A stretch of 64,000 nucleotides of DNA from Shewanella pneumatophori. GTDB taxonomy: Bacteria; Pseudomonadota; Gammaproteobacteria; Enterobacterales; Shewanellaceae. Under the pieces are notes generated by a model. That model did not search any database, was not told where the DNA came from, and saw nothing but the letters and a program-made list of their open reading frames with translations. This document shows, one piece after another, positions 19,861 to 29,249 of the stretch. The translations under genes and the position numbers were made by a program. The DNA lies in NCBI RefSeq assembly GCF_023283895.1, contig NZ_JAKILB010000001.1:558001-622000 (forward strand). Direction: 5' to 3'. The first letter of the stretch is position 1, and each line of letters begins with the position of its first letter.

Positions 19861-19865
19861 AATTT

Positions 19866-20513
19866 TTAGATTACATCCTTAGTAAGTGGGACTGACACGC
19901 CCGCAGATAAATACGGAATTACTTTCCTAATAACCGCTTCAATATCATTGTGCTCGCCAAAATCAGCTTCTGCAATCTCTGTGAGTGCATCAGCTGATGC
20001 CATGGTGAATACAACCGTACCTAAGGTAAAGTGTAATCGCCAAAACATTTCAGCAGGTGGAATATGTGGCGCACTTTCTGCCACAGCATTAACGAACAAA
20101 CCTAAATATTCGCCATAGTGAGTTGTAATAAACCAGCGAAGATGACCTTGGCTTTCTATATAACCGCGACCTAATAACTGCAAAAAGGTTGTTGTGCCTT
20201 CAGCGCGTAGTTGATTTAGATCCAGTAAAGGAGCAACCAAGGTAGAAAAAATAGCGTCTAATGAAGCGTCAGCATTTTCTTGTCTAACGGCCACAATTGC
20301 ATTTGCAGCAGCAGGCATAAATACATCAAGGTAACGGGCTAATACCGCTCTAATCAGCTCTTTTTTTGAGCCAAAATGGTAGTTTACAGAAGCAAGGTTC
20401 ACTTCAGCTTTACTTGTAATTAGTCTTAGTGAGGTTTCTGAAAAACCTCTTTCTGCAAATAATTTTTCCGCAGCGTCCAGTATTCTTGTTTTTGTATCGG
20501 AGCGATTTGCCAT
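19866..20513 (-). CDS. psrA: TetR-family regulator, PsrA-like (fatty acid control)
   Basis: 215-aa TetR-family repressor. The N-terminal helix-turn-helix spans about residues 8-55 (TRILDAAEKLFAERGFSETSLR and the VNYHFGSKKEL recognition helix); the C-terminal domain is a ligand-binding bundle. The protein and its position before fadE match PsrA, the acyl-CoA-responsive repressor of beta-oxidation genes known in Pseudomonas and Shewanella. A 19-bp palindrome lies 20 bases upstream of the start. Confidence 0.85.
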   Translation of the reverse strand: MANRSDTKTRILDAAEKLFAERGFSETSLRLITSKAEVNLASVNYHFGSKKELIRAVLARYLDVFMPAAANAIVAVRQENADASLDAIFSTLVAPLLDLNQLRAEGTTTFLQLLGRGYIESQGHLRWFITTHYGEYLGLFVNAVAESAPHIPPAEMFWRLHFTLGTVVFTMASADALTEIAEADFGEHNDIEAVIRKVIPYLSAGVSVPLTKDVI

Positions 20514-20532
20514 TCCGTTGCCTTTATATCTA

Positions 20533-20551
20533 TTTAAAACACTCGTTTAAA
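20533..20551. promoter_or_regulatory. Candidate PsrA operator
   Basis: TTTAAAACACTCGTTTAAA is a near-perfect inverted repeat with AAAC/GTTT half-sites like known PsrA sites. Its place directly before psrA-fadE suggests autoregulation. Confidence 0.55.
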
Positions 20552-20799
20552 TTAAACATTCGCTTTGTGCTTGTCAAATTAAATACCTTTTATATAAGAA
20601 TAAACTGACTTATGAGATAACGAATAAGGCTTACTAGGAAGAACAAGAAAGATTTTGTTTGTGATTGAACACTTCGCAGATATTTTACAGAGCAACTTAC
20701 AAGTTTTGGCATTACTCGATGATCACTAGGCAGTACGACGCTAAGCTAAAAGGGGTAAGGCTAAGCTAAAGACTCAAAACAGACTTAGCCAAAGTAAGC

Positions 20800-21144
20800 T
20801 CATTTAAAGGGCCTAGGTGACTCCAATGTCACTGAAATTACCGTTTCAGTTTCATCAAGCTTTAAACACAAGCCACCTGCATACAAACAGCCCTCCTTCT
20901 TAAATGGTTTCAAACCGTAAACGTCTTCGACTAACGTATTTTCAGCCGTTGCCAAAGGCTCCCCTATCAGGTTCTTATTAGCGACTATTAGCGCCTGCTC
21001 GAGCATTTTAGTGGTCGTTTGGTAACTAGCATCGTGATAAGTAAGCGTTACAGCATGGTCAATTTTGGTATGGAAGTAGTTCAGAAACCAGAACAGGTTA
21101 GAAACTATTAGTAAGGTCAACATAATCACTGTGCTTTTACGCAT
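20800..21144 (-). CDS. Small single-pass membrane-anchored protein, unknown
   Basis: 114 aa, not recognised. One N-terminal hydrophobic segment (about residues 4-22) is followed by a polar domain with a possible disulfide pair in EGCLYAGGLCLKL. The ATG at 21144 has an AAGAGA site seven bases upstream; a longer frame starting at TTG (21189) is less likely because it adds a polar stretch before the signal anchor. The topology suggests a periplasmic domain. No operon partner is clear. Confidence 0.6.
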   Translation of the reverse strand: MRKSTVIMLTLLIVSNLFWFLNYFHTKIDHAVTLTYHDASYQTTTKMLEQALIVANKNLIGEPLATAENTLVEDVYGLKPFKKEGCLYAGGLCLKLDETETVISVTLESPRPFK

Positions 21145-21215
21145 AAATATTCTCTTTAGTGGGGCGCTAGTTTTGTCATTAACTATCAAAGCTTGCAGCT
21201 GTTTGATAAAGAATT

Positions 21216-21434
21216 TTATAACCCTTGTTTAACCATAGTCATGATCTTGTGAGCCTTTTCGAAATGATCGAGTTGATGAGTTTCAATCCACCATGTTGCC
21301 GCTTCCATTAGTAATTGTGGGTTATTATTTTTGTTAGCAAAAAACGCATAAAATGAAACGCCTACATTATCCCCTTTTTGGCTAATTTTCTTAGTACAAA
21401 CCTCAATTACTTTACTTCTTAAACACTCACGCAT
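21216..21434 (-). CDS. Small hypothetical protein
   Basis: 72 aa, family not recognised. The second half reads as amphipathic helices (LLMEAATWWIETHQLDHFEKA), and the whole looks like a folded small protein. The ATG follows a GGGAG element at a long spacing of 12 bases. It lies 71 bases upstream of the membrane-anchored gene on the same strand, so they may share a transcript. Coding status is likely but not certain. Confidence 0.5.
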   Translation of the reverse strand: MRECLRSKVIEVCTKKISQKGDNVGVSFYAFFANKNNNPQLLMEAATWWIETHQLDHFEKAHKIMTMVKQGL

Positions 21435-21615
21435 GACTAATATTACTCCCTATTTAGCCTGTTTGAATTACCTTCTTCAAGCTGCCTTGCCTAATATCCA
21501 TCGACATCAATAAATCAATATTAATTGGCAACCTAAGCTCAGCCAACAGCAAAACTATGAATTAGTAACAAAACAAGTAGAATAAGCAACACAAAAACAA
21601 CAAAGGGATTAGAGA

Positions 21616-23463
21616 ATGAATAACAGCCTCGCCAAAGTGGCCACAGTGTCAAAACTTGCAGCACTGATCGCCATAGCACTGAGTACCTCAGCCTGTAATA
21701 AAACAGAAGCTGAAACTAGTAGTGTAAAAGTAGATAAAACTACGGAAGCTAAACAGTTTATTCAAGATGCTGAATCAACGATGGCTGAGTTATCTATTGA
21801 AATTAATCGTTCTGAATGGATTTACAGCAATTTTATTACTGAAGATACAGCTGCACTTTCAGCCAGTGTCGCTGAGAAGTATACCGCTAAATCGGTTGAA
21901 CTAGCCACTCAATCAGCGCAATACGCAGACCTTACACTTAGTGAAACAGATAAGCGTAAACTAAACATTCTACGCAGTTCTATCGTGCTGCCAGCTCCTT
22001 TAGATCCCGCTAAAAATGCTGAACTTGCAGGGATCACTTCTGAATTAAACGGTTTATATGGTAAAGGTAAGTACTGTTTTGAAGATGGCCGCTGTCTAAC
22101 TCAACCTGAGCTTTCAGCGATTATGGCCAATTCAAAAAATCCTGATGAATTACTTGAGGTTTGGCAAGGTTGGCGTGAAATTGCTAAACCTATGCGACCG
22201 CTATTTGAAAGAGAAGTTGTGCTAGCTAATGAAGGCGCTAAAGATCTTGGCTACGCCAATTTATCTGAACTTTGGCGCAGCAATTACGATATGAAACCAG
22301 ATGAGTTCTCCACTGAACTCGATCGCTTATGGGGTCAAGTAAAGCCGTTGTATGACTCACTTCATTGCTATGTTCGTGGCGAACTAAATGAACAATATGG
22401 CGACGAAGTCGCACCGGCAGATGGGCCAATACCTGCGCACTTACTAGGTAATATGTGGGCTCAGAGCTGGGGCAATATCTATAACCAAGTTGCCCCCAAA
22501 GATGCCGACCCTGGGTATGATGTTACAGAGCTTTTAGCTAAACATAATTACGATGAAATTAAGATGGTAGAGCAAGCAGAAAGCTTCTTTACCTCTTTAG
22601 GGTTTGAACCATTACCGGACACTTTCTGGCAGCGCTCTTTGTTTGTCCAGCCTGAAGATAGAGATGTAGTCTGTCACGCATCAGCTTGGGATCTCGATAA
22701 CCTCGACGATATTCGTATTAAAATGTGTATTCAAAAAACAGCTGAAGACTTTACCGTTATTCATCACGAATTGGGGCACAATTTTTATCAACGCGCCTAC
22801 AAAAATCAGCCTTTTATCTTTAAAAACAGTGCTAATGACGGCTTCCATGAAGCTATCGGTGACACAGTTGCGCTTTCAATTACACCTAACTATTTAAAAC
22901 AAATTGGCCTGTTGGATGAAGTACCAGATGCTTCAAAAGATATTGGTTTATTACTCAAACAAGCACTCGACAAAGTGGCCTTTATGCCATTTGGTTTAAT
23001 GATTGACCAATGGCGATGGAAAGTATTTAGCGGTGAAATTACTCCAGAGCAATATAACCAAGCATGGTGGGAACTAAGGGAGAAATACCAAGGTGTTAAA
23101 GCCCCGATAGCCCGTAGTGAAGCCGACTTTGATCCGGGTGCTAAATATCACGTACCGGGCAATGTTCCTTATACCCGCTATTTCTTAGCACACATTCTAC
23201 AGTTCCAGTTCCACAAATCGTTATGTGAGATAGCAGGAGACAATGGACCTGTGCATAGATGCAGTATCTATGGCAACAAAGAAGCCGGCGCTAAGCTCAA
23301 TACCATGTTAGAAATGGGTCAAAGCCAGCCATGGCCTGAGGCGTTAGCAGCTGTTACCGGTACCAAAGAAATGGATGCCAAAGCGGTACTTGATTACTTT
23401 GCACCACTGCAAACTTGGTTAGATGAGCAAAACAGCGCAGCTAACCGTCAGTGTGGTTGGTAA
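21616..23463 (+). CDS. Lipoprotein M2-family peptidyl-dipeptidase (ACE-like)
   Basis: 615-aa homologue of angiotensin-converting enzyme, a zinc peptidyl-dipeptidase removing C-terminal dipeptides. The lipoprotein signal ends in the lipobox TSAC, so it is probably anchored in the envelope. Zinc motif HHELGH (His384, Glu385, His388) and the third ligand Glu412 in GFHEAIGD are intact. VCHASAWD and YTRYFLAHILQFQFHKSLC are further M2 family blocks. Start ATG with an AAAGGG site. Monocistronic. Likely role is peptide nutrition, by inference. Confidence 0.93.
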   Translation: MNNSLAKVATVSKLAALIAIALSTSACNKTEAETSSVKVDKTTEAKQFIQDAESTMAELSIEINRSEWIYSNFITEDTAALSASVAEKYTAKSVELATQSAQYADLTLSETDKRKLNILRSSIVLPAPLDPAKNAELAGITSELNGLYGKGKYCFEDGRCLTQPELSAIMANSKNPDELLEVWQGWREIAKPMRPLFEREVVLANEGAKDLGYANLSELWRSNYDMKPDEFSTELDRLWGQVKPLYDSLHCYVRGELNEQYGDEVAPADGPIPAHLLGNMWAQSWGNIYNQVAPKDADPGYDVTELLAKHNYDEIKMVEQAESFFTSLGFEPLPDTFWQRSLFVQPEDRDVVCHASAWDLDNLDDIRIKMCIQKTAEDFTVIHHELGHNFYQRAYKNQPFIFKNSANDGFHEAIGDTVALSITPNYLKQIGLLDEVPDASKDIGLLLKQALDKVAFMPFGLMIDQWRWKVFSGEITPEQYNQAWWELREKYQGVKAPIARSEADFDPGAKYHVPGNVPYTRYFLAHILQFQFHKSLCEIAGDNGPVHRCSIYGNKEAGAKLNTMLEMGQSQPWPEALAAVTGTKEMDAKAVLDYFAPLQTWLDEQNSAANRQCGW

Positions 23464-23608
23464 TAATCTTGAGTGTGTATTAATAGCTAGCCCTATTAGC
23501 GTTTGAGTTTATTTGCAGCTAAGTTTTTTACAGCTCAGTTTGTCTATAAATAAGCTCACGCAGTACTTAGTGGGTTCAACTAGATTGATATCACTCAGAC
23601 CTTATACC

Positions 23609-23646
23609 CAAAAGCCATTTTACTATTAAAGTAAAATGGCTTTTGG
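23609..23646. terminator. Bidirectional terminator
   Basis: Arms CCAAAAGCCATTTTAC and GTAAAATGGCTTTTGG, loop TATTAAA, between the M2 peptidase (+) and smrA (-). Confidence 0.85.
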
Positions 23647-23661
23647 GGTAAACAATAAACA

Positions 23662-24249
23662 TTAGCGAACATTTACGCCTTTATGGTTGGTCTCTTTGGC
23701 TTCGATACGCTTTTGCTCTGACTTTGCCAACATCACATAGAGCGCGCCAGTACCACCGTGTCTTCGCTGTGCAGAGTGAAATGCCAGCACTTCATCTATC
23801 TGTTCAAGCCAATTAATAACAAATGATTTCATCAATGCGGGGAAAGGCTTACTTTTAACACCTTTGCCATAAATAATCATTATATTGCGTTCACCGCGCT
23901 CACGGCCAATCTGGATCTGCTGGTACAACGCTTCTCTAGCCTGCTGAGGCTTAAGCATGTGCAGGTCAACTTCAAATTTACACGGATAGCCGCCTAAACT
24001 TAAACGATGAAAGACCTCATCTTGCACCCCATCGCGCTTAAACTCTACTATCGCATCTGGTTCGCTGGCCGTAACAAGATGCGGATCTAACGTAAGCAGT
24101 GCACGCTGTTCACTCATTTGTAGCTGTTTTCTACGAGCATCTTGCGCTTCTGTAGAAACCGTTTTTTCGCAAATAGTGGTGGTGTTACTCTTAAGTGGTT
24201 GTACGCCCGCCATTTCCTGCAGAAAAAGGCTCATCTCATCATCACCCAT
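23662..24249 (-). CDS. smrA: Smr-domain DNA endonuclease SmrA
   Basis: Protein with a C-terminal Smr domain (about residues 90-180), the nuclease-type domain also found at the end of MutS2. Motifs seen are VDLHMLKP (DxH), IIYGKGVKSK (HGKG-like with Tyr for His) and RRHGGTGALYVML (TGxL). The ATG at 24249 with GGAGAG five bases upstream gives MGDDEMSLFL, aligning with E. coli SmrA; an upstream GTG at 24270 is less likely. Monocistronic. Confidence 0.85.
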   Translation of the reverse strand: MGDDEMSLFLQEMAGVQPLKSNTTTICEKTVSTEAQDARRKQLQMSEQRALLTLDPHLVTASEPDAIVEFKRDGVQDEVFHRLSLGGYPCKFEVDLHMLKPQQAREALYQQIQIGRERGERNIMIIYGKGVKSKPFPALMKSFVINWLEQIDEVLAFHSAQRRHGGTGALYVMLAKSEQKRIEAKETNHKGVNVR

Positions 24250-24413
24250 AATCTCTCCACTTAGTGCCACTTTTAAACGTTATCACAGCTCCAGCTCCCT
24301 AAACGTACTAAGCTAAAACATGCGGTAACACATCTTGTAAAGATCTAATACTTTAGTTCACCCAAGCCATCTATTATAGTGTTAACTATTATATTCTTAG
24401 TGTCTCCTATTAC

Positions 24414-25004
24414 ATGCTTAAAAAAGTTGCAACCGCGTTTACATTATTCAGTTTGCTCTATTTCAGCGCACTACAGGTAGCTGTTGCTGATGATAATGAA
24501 GCGCTCAATGCGGTGTATAATCAATTTAGTCAGGCTTTTAATGAGTTAGACGCCAATAGAATGAAAACTATCTACTCAGAAGATGCTTGTTACATTCCTG
24601 AAAGCCAAGGTGAAGAGATCACTATCGGCCGCGATAAAATCGTTGCTTTGTACGAAACCTTTTTTGGCAAAATTAAACACAAAAATGCCAAAATTGAAGT
24701 GGATTTTAGAGTTATTGAACGCAATATAATTGGCCGCAGTGCCACAGATGTGGGTTACTACCTAATTCGCTTCCATCCTCCATTAGATAACGGTGAGCCT
24801 AGCAGTGAATTTGCGGGTAAATTTGTTGGTGTGTCTAAAAAGAAACAAGATGGAAAATGGTACTTAACCGTTGATACCAATAACCGAGCAGAAGCATCGT
24901 TTTATTTTAATGCCAAACCTAGCCCAAACCTTTATTATGGCCGCCAATTCCCATCAATCAGCCAAAACTCACTGCCTAAACATAATGACAAACCCGAACA
25001 TTGA
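24414..25004 (+). CDS. Secreted SnoaL/DUF4440-like protein
   Basis: 196 aa with a signal peptide (cleavage near VAVA-DD). The mature part resembles the NTF2/SnoaL-like fold: a first helix with NAVYNQFSQAFNELDANRMKTIY, then YSEDACYIPES and GRDKIVALYETFF, as in DUF4440/YybH-type proteins. The active site cannot be assigned, and substrate and role are unknown. Its last 20 bases overlap the start of the next gene in another frame, suggesting coupling. Confidence 0.7.
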   Translation: MLKKVATAFTLFSLLYFSALQVAVADDNEALNAVYNQFSQAFNELDANRMKTIYSEDACYIPESQGEEITIGRDKIVALYETFFGKIKHKNAKIEVDFRVIERNIIGRSATDVGYYLIRFHPPLDNGEPSSEFAGKFVGVSKKKQDGKWYLTVDTNNRAEASFYFNAKPSPNLYYGRQFPSISQNSLPKHNDKPEH

Positions 25005-25464
25005 TCCACATTCTCTCTGCCCTTGCTGCTCTGAACGTACTTATAAAGACTGTTGCCAGGTATTTCATTTACTTAAGCAGCTCCCAGAAACACCTGAACA
25101 GTTAATGCGAAGTCGCTTTTGTGCCTTCTATTTGGCGCAATATCCATATCTAATTGCTAGCCACCACCCAGACTATTTAAACGGATTAACAGAAGCAGAT
25201 CTTGCCAAGGAGCCTTTGCCAGACTGGCTAAGTTTGGACGTGATAACGAGCTCAGAAAAAGGTCTAACAGGTACGGTAACTTTTCAAGCTTGGTATAAGC
25301 TAGATAGCGAAATAGACGCTATTCATGAGTGCTCTAGTTTTGTAAAACTTGATGGCCGTTGGCTGTATACTGAAGGCGTACAAAAATCGCCAGTTTTTCC
25401 TAAGCGCAACGATTTATGTGTTTGCTTAAGTGGCAAAAAGTTTAAGCAGTGCTGCTCTCGTTAA
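24985..25464 (+). CDS. ychJ: YchJ-family SEC-C protein (UPF0225)
   Basis: 159 aa. It has an N-terminal zinc-type SEC-C-like motif, CPCCSERTYKDCC, and a C-terminal one, CVCLSGKKFKQCC, flanking an NTF2-like middle with MRSRFCAFYL, the layout of E. coli YchJ. The start was set at the ATG at 24985 because the first motif begins just after it; the open frame extends further upstream but there overlaps the preceding gene. The family is uncharacterised; the Cys-rich ends suggest metal binding. Confidence 0.82.
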   Translation: MTNPNIDPHSLCPCCSERTYKDCCQVFHLLKQLPETPEQLMRSRFCAFYLAQYPYLIASHHPDYLNGLTEADLAKEPLPDWLSLDVITSSEKGLTGTVTFQAWYKLDSEIDAIHECSSFVKLDGRWLYTEGVQKSPVFPKRNDLCVCLSGKKFKQCCSR

Positions 25465-25480
25465 TATGAGATTAATTTGC

Positions 25481-27655
25481 TTAATGTATAGCGGCTTTAT
25501 TCGTTAAAAAGTCGCTAAACTCTGAAACTCTCAATGCAGGGCTATATAAGAAGCCTTGTGCTTGATGGCAAAAATGCTGCGCAAGAAACAGCTCTTGCTC
25601 CTTAGTCTCCACACCTTCGGCCGTTAATGAGATATTTAGTGCCGATGCCATGGCAATGATAGCACTAACAATCTCGCGACTTTCATGGCTTACGGTTAGG
25701 TCGGAGATAAATGAACGGTCAATTTTAAGTTTACTGATAGGGAACTGTTTTAAATAGCGCATTGAACTATAACCAGTGCCAAAGTCATCAATGGCTAGGC
25801 CCACTCCAAGATCTGCTAGCTCATTACACAAGTTCGTCGCAGAGCGAATATCTTCCATTAACTCAGTTTCAGTAATTTCCAAAATTAAACTATGAGGTTT
25901 CAAGCGGTAGCGAGTAACGAGTTCCCAAACCTGCTCAAACAAACTACCACTGAAAAACTGCCTTGCCGACACATTAACATGCATTGATATATCGATTTGG
26001 TGTCGTTGCCAGAGGTTAAGCTGCTTACAGGCTGCTTCTAATACCCAAGAACCAATATCATTAATTAAGCCGGACTGCTCTGCAATATCAATAAACGCAC
26101 CGGGATAAAGCACGCCCTTTTTCGGATGGTGCCAACGGATCAAAGCTTCAGCACCAATATAAGCTTGTTTCTTCAAATCTTTTAGTGGTTGATAATAAAG
26201 CTCAAATTGACGCCCTTTTATGGCCGCGACCAGATCACGTTCAATTTGTGCATCTTCTTTAAACGCATTAAGCAGTGCGGAGTTAAACACCTGAATCGCT
26301 CTACCTTGCTTACTTTTAGCATACTGTAGCGCAATATCTGCACACGTTAGCGGCGAAAACAGCTGTTCAATTGAGGTTAAATCGACTCGAGCAAGTGCAG
26401 GTTTAGGCTCAACTTGTTCAATGCCTATGGTGATTGGGGCTTCTAATTGACGATAAAGCCGCTCGGTGGCTTCTTCAATGAGTGATTCATCTTCTTCATT
26501 TTCAAATAAAATCGCAAACTCATCACTACCAATACGTGCGATTTCCGATAACTGGTTTACTTCGGCAAAATGCCTGATCCGTCTTGCAACTTCAACCAAC
26601 ATCACATCACCGCTAGCATGGCCGTAGGTGTCGTTAAAGCGTTTAAAACCGCGTAAATCTACAAGCACTAAATGTCCAGTACTTTGCTTTTCAAGGACTC
26701 TGCTGAAATGGGTACGATTAAACAGCCCTGTTAAGCCACAGCGCCAAGCGAGACGTAATAGCTCGGTTTGGTGGTTATGCTGCTCAGTACAGTTTTCAGC
26801 ATTAACAAGTGCAAAATGATTACCGCGCTCTGAAATAAAACTCTTTACTCCCAACCTCATCCAGTATGTGCTGCCATCTTGACGCACCAGATTTATCTCT
26901 TCTTCAGAACTTTCGCCATTACGGGCTTTATTTAAGACTTGTTCAGATAGGTTTGGGTATTGCTTAAAAAAATCTAGCACTCTGACTTTTCGGCCAACAA
27001 TGCGCTTCTTTTCTACTCTTGTTAATTCAAAGTGCGCTTTATTCACATATTCAATGGTCTCTGTCTCTAGATTAACAATCATCATTATTTGATCTGATTG
27101 TTCTGCCGCAGACAGAAATAAGGTTATACGTTCATCCTTATCGTAGCCGTGCTGAGTCGCCAAAGTTAATGCAAGTTGATCGGCCACTTGGGAACATAAC
27201 TGCACTTCACTGTCATGCCAAGGTTCCGTTGCCTCTGTGCGCTCTAAACTTAACAGTCCTTCAAGATGGCCATTAATACGTATAGCGACCTCAAGAACTG
27301 AGTTCACTCCTTGCTGCTGATAATATTCTCGCAATTCACTTAAGCGACTATCCTGCAGGCAGTCTTCAGAGCTAATATGCCGCTCGCCAATGAGTTGTTG
27401 AATAAAAGCAAAACTGGCAGACGGGGTTGGACGAAAAGCAGATGATGAATGGCAAACGGCTGAAGTAGAAAGACGGGTTATTTGTTCTAATTTATCATCG
27501 AGATGACAAAGTGCAGATACCACAACGCTAGATACATTAAGCTGCTGAGAAAGCAGTTCTGCGGCAATCTGAGCTGTCGCTCTAAAATCACCTTGCTGCT
27601 TGGCTTCTGAATTAACAATGTATTCCAACAACTGTTGAGATTTCTGCTTCTTCAC
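25481..27655 (-). CDS. GAF-PAS-GGDEF-EAL protein, probable c-di-GMP phosphodiesterase
   Basis: 724-aa cytoplasmic signalling protein with no membrane segment. A GAF domain lies at about residues 10-165, PAS about 180-290, GGDEF about 300-440 and EAL about 455-715. The cyclase signature is GSDEF instead of GGDEF and lacks the RxxD inhibitory site five residues upstream, so cyclase activity is doubtful. The EAL domain keeps EALIRW, NVSARQ, ILEITE, DDFGTGYSS, KIDRSF, AEGVET and the final QG, so phosphodiesterase activity is likely. GTG start with AGGA. Stands alone. Confidence 0.88.
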   Translation of the reverse strand: MKKQKSQQLLEYIVNSEAKQQGDFRATAQIAAELLSQQLNVSSVVVSALCHLDDKLEQITRLSTSAVCHSSSAFRPTPSASFAFIQQLIGERHISSEDCLQDSRLSELREYYQQQGVNSVLEVAIRINGHLEGLLSLERTEATEPWHDSEVQLCSQVADQLALTLATQHGYDKDERITLFLSAAEQSDQIMMIVNLETETIEYVNKAHFELTRVEKKRIVGRKVRVLDFFKQYPNLSEQVLNKARNGESSEEEINLVRQDGSTYWMRLGVKSFISERGNHFALVNAENCTEQHNHQTELLRLAWRCGLTGLFNRTHFSRVLEKQSTGHLVLVDLRGFKRFNDTYGHASGDVMLVEVARRIRHFAEVNQLSEIARIGSDEFAILFENEEDESLIEEATERLYRQLEAPITIGIEQVEPKPALARVDLTSIEQLFSPLTCADIALQYAKSKQGRAIQVFNSALLNAFKEDAQIERDLVAAIKGRQFELYYQPLKDLKKQAYIGAEALIRWHHPKKGVLYPGAFIDIAEQSGLINDIGSWVLEAACKQLNLWQRHQIDISMHVNVSARQFFSGSLFEQVWELVTRYRLKPHSLILEITETELMEDIRSATNLCNELADLGVGLAIDDFGTGYSSMRYLKQFPISKLKIDRSFISDLTVSHESREIVSAIIAMASALNISLTAEGVETKEQELFLAQHFCHQAQGFLYSPALRVSEFSDFLTNKAAIH

Positions 27656-27781
27656 ACGTTATCCTGTTGAGGTAAACAATCGTTCACCAATCGCTCTTAT
27701 TAAACTAAAGCGTTAATTATATTTTTATAGGGTACAAGATTACACGAGTTAACGTATTTTCAGCAAGTTATCAACAGTCGA

Positions 27782-28069
27782 TTACAGACCGTTTTCAAGC
27801 TGAAATATCATTTTTTCAGCACTACACGAAAAAGTAATGTTTACCTTAGCGCTATCGGCTGCAAATTCAGACTCTGCAGTTACAGCATCAAAGCGACTTT
27901 GAGCTTTAGCGATAACGTCATTTGCTAATTGCTGACAATTATCACCATTTAACTCAAGCTCTAATACTGTATCAAATTCATCAATTACAGCACCTACATC
28001 CACAAAGCTACCACAGTCAGTACAAGTATCATTCACTAGGGCTGATTGTGCTTGTTGAATATTTTTCAT
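27782..28069 (-). CDS. YfcZ/YiiS-family protein (DUF406)
   Basis: 95-aa cytoplasmic protein. CTDCGSFVDVGAVIDEFD at the N-terminus and the C-terminal FSCSAEKMIFQLENGL match the YfcZ/YiiS family of E. coli. The family has no known function. Its cysteines could bind metal or form disulfides. It lies 63 bases downstream of the SO_2500-family gene on the same strand. Confidence 0.8.
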   Translation of the reverse strand: MKNIQQAQSALVNDTCTDCGSFVDVGAVIDEFDTVLELELNGDNCQQLANDVIAKAQSRFDAVTAESEFAADSAKVNITFSCSAEKMIFQLENGL

Positions 28070-28141
28070 CTTAAATTAGTCTCTACTACAATAATGAACG
28101 CCAATTATATATCAGCAAATCAAAATAAAGCAGGATCATCT

Positions 28142-28633
28142 TCAAGCTTGCGCAATAAACTCACTCATTTTTCGTTGCATTTGTAGCTGATCAACAAAGT
28201 GGGTTAACTGTACCTCGGGACTTGTTGTTATTTGTTGATATTTATTACGAACATTAAGCTCGCAGTTAGCTAATACTTGTTCCATCTCAAGCGCTTCATT
28301 TCTGCGGATCACCAAAGCTTCTTCATCCAATAGGTTGGCTAAACGAAACGCAGTTGCTCCTGCCTGTTGGTAAATTTGGCTGTTGTCTGTACAGGGAGTA
28401 TCTTTATCCAATTGGCTCAATAGTGCTTGCGGCGCAGGTAAGTCAAACTTAGCTCTAAGATCGGAAGATTTATGGCTCTGAGTTTGAAATTGCGCCATAT
28501 CACGAGCATCAGCTGACAATAAAGAGAGTAATAAGCCAAACTCACCCCGTCGGTTTGAGCCAATCGCATGATTGAGCCTCGTACCTAGCTGTGATTCATT
28601 GACTAACACGCTATTTAGTTGAACAGCACTCAT
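28142..28633 (-). CDS. VC2046/SO_2500 family protein
   Basis: 163-aa protein matching my memory of the uncharacterised VC2046/SO_2500 family restricted to Shewanella, Vibrio and relatives. It is mostly helical, with no signal peptide or membrane segment; features include FGLLLSLLSADARDMAQF and a C-terminal helix VDQLQMQRKMSEFI. ATG at 28633 preferred; a TTG three codons upstream is possible. Its upstream region carries the first copy of a 60-bp repeat shared with the tRNA-Tyr promoter region. Confidence 0.72.
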   Translation of the reverse strand: MSAVQLNSVLVNESQLGTRLNHAIGSNRRGEFGLLLSLLSADARDMAQFQTQSHKSSDLRAKFDLPAPQALLSQLDKDTPCTDNSQIYQQAGATAFRLANLLDEEALVIRRNEALEMEQVLANCELNVRNKYQQITTSPEVQLTHFVDQLQMQRKMSEFIAQA

Positions 28634-28650
28634 ATTGACCAAAAATAAAC

Positions 28651-28710
28651 CTACAAAACAACTCGTTGTAAGTTAATCGACTGCGTAAGCGATTACTTTA
28701 GGCTTTATTT
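28651..28710. repeat. Imperfect direct repeat, copy 1
   Basis: Begins CTACAAAACAACTCGTTG and ends in TTTAGGCTTTA; shares about 28 of its first 30 bases with copy 2 at 29184. Confidence 0.6.
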
Positions 28711-29183
28711 CAAAATCAATGGCTTTAGGCTGATTAATTTACGCAATTAGTTAGTACTCAGTAATTTATTCGCTAGCGACGATTTACCGAATCCTCTATG
28801 TAGCCGTAGTCATGAAACTCTTGCTATATCTCTCATTCGTTTATATCCAAACATCATTGCCAAACAGAGGACCAATTAACTTTTGCTTAAAATCGTTTTT
28901 GCGCTTTTTTGAGGGCGTATTAGGCTGACTTCCTAATGTTCCAATTCGTTCTGTTGTGCTTTGTATGTTCAAAACCTACTCGATATTTAAAAAACATACT
29001 TAGCGAGTAAAGTTCCCATCACATAGAAAACTAAATAAATTATTGGCAAAAATTAGCAAACGGTTAGATTTTGATTAATTTAGAGGTTGTTCGGTTTATC
29101 GCTCAAAATAGCCAGAAAAAAGCATGTCTCACCAATTCAGCAAATCAGCAGCTAATAACTGAGCAATATGGGTAAGAATGCAT

Positions 29184-29249
29184 CTACGAAACAACTCGTT
29201 GGAAGTTAATTGAGCAAACAGGCAGTTATTTCATATTTAGGCTTTACAG
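29184..29249. repeat. Imperfect direct repeat, copy 2
   Basis: Begins CTACGAAACAACTCGTTG; its end, TTTAGGCTTTACA, runs into the -35 element of the tRNA-Tyr promoter. Confidence 0.6.

Noticed and set aside
28812..28928. 38-codon + strand frame starting MKLLLYLSF
   Set aside because: No ribosome site, no hydrophobic or family pattern beyond the first residues, and it lies in AT-rich DNA; judged chance.
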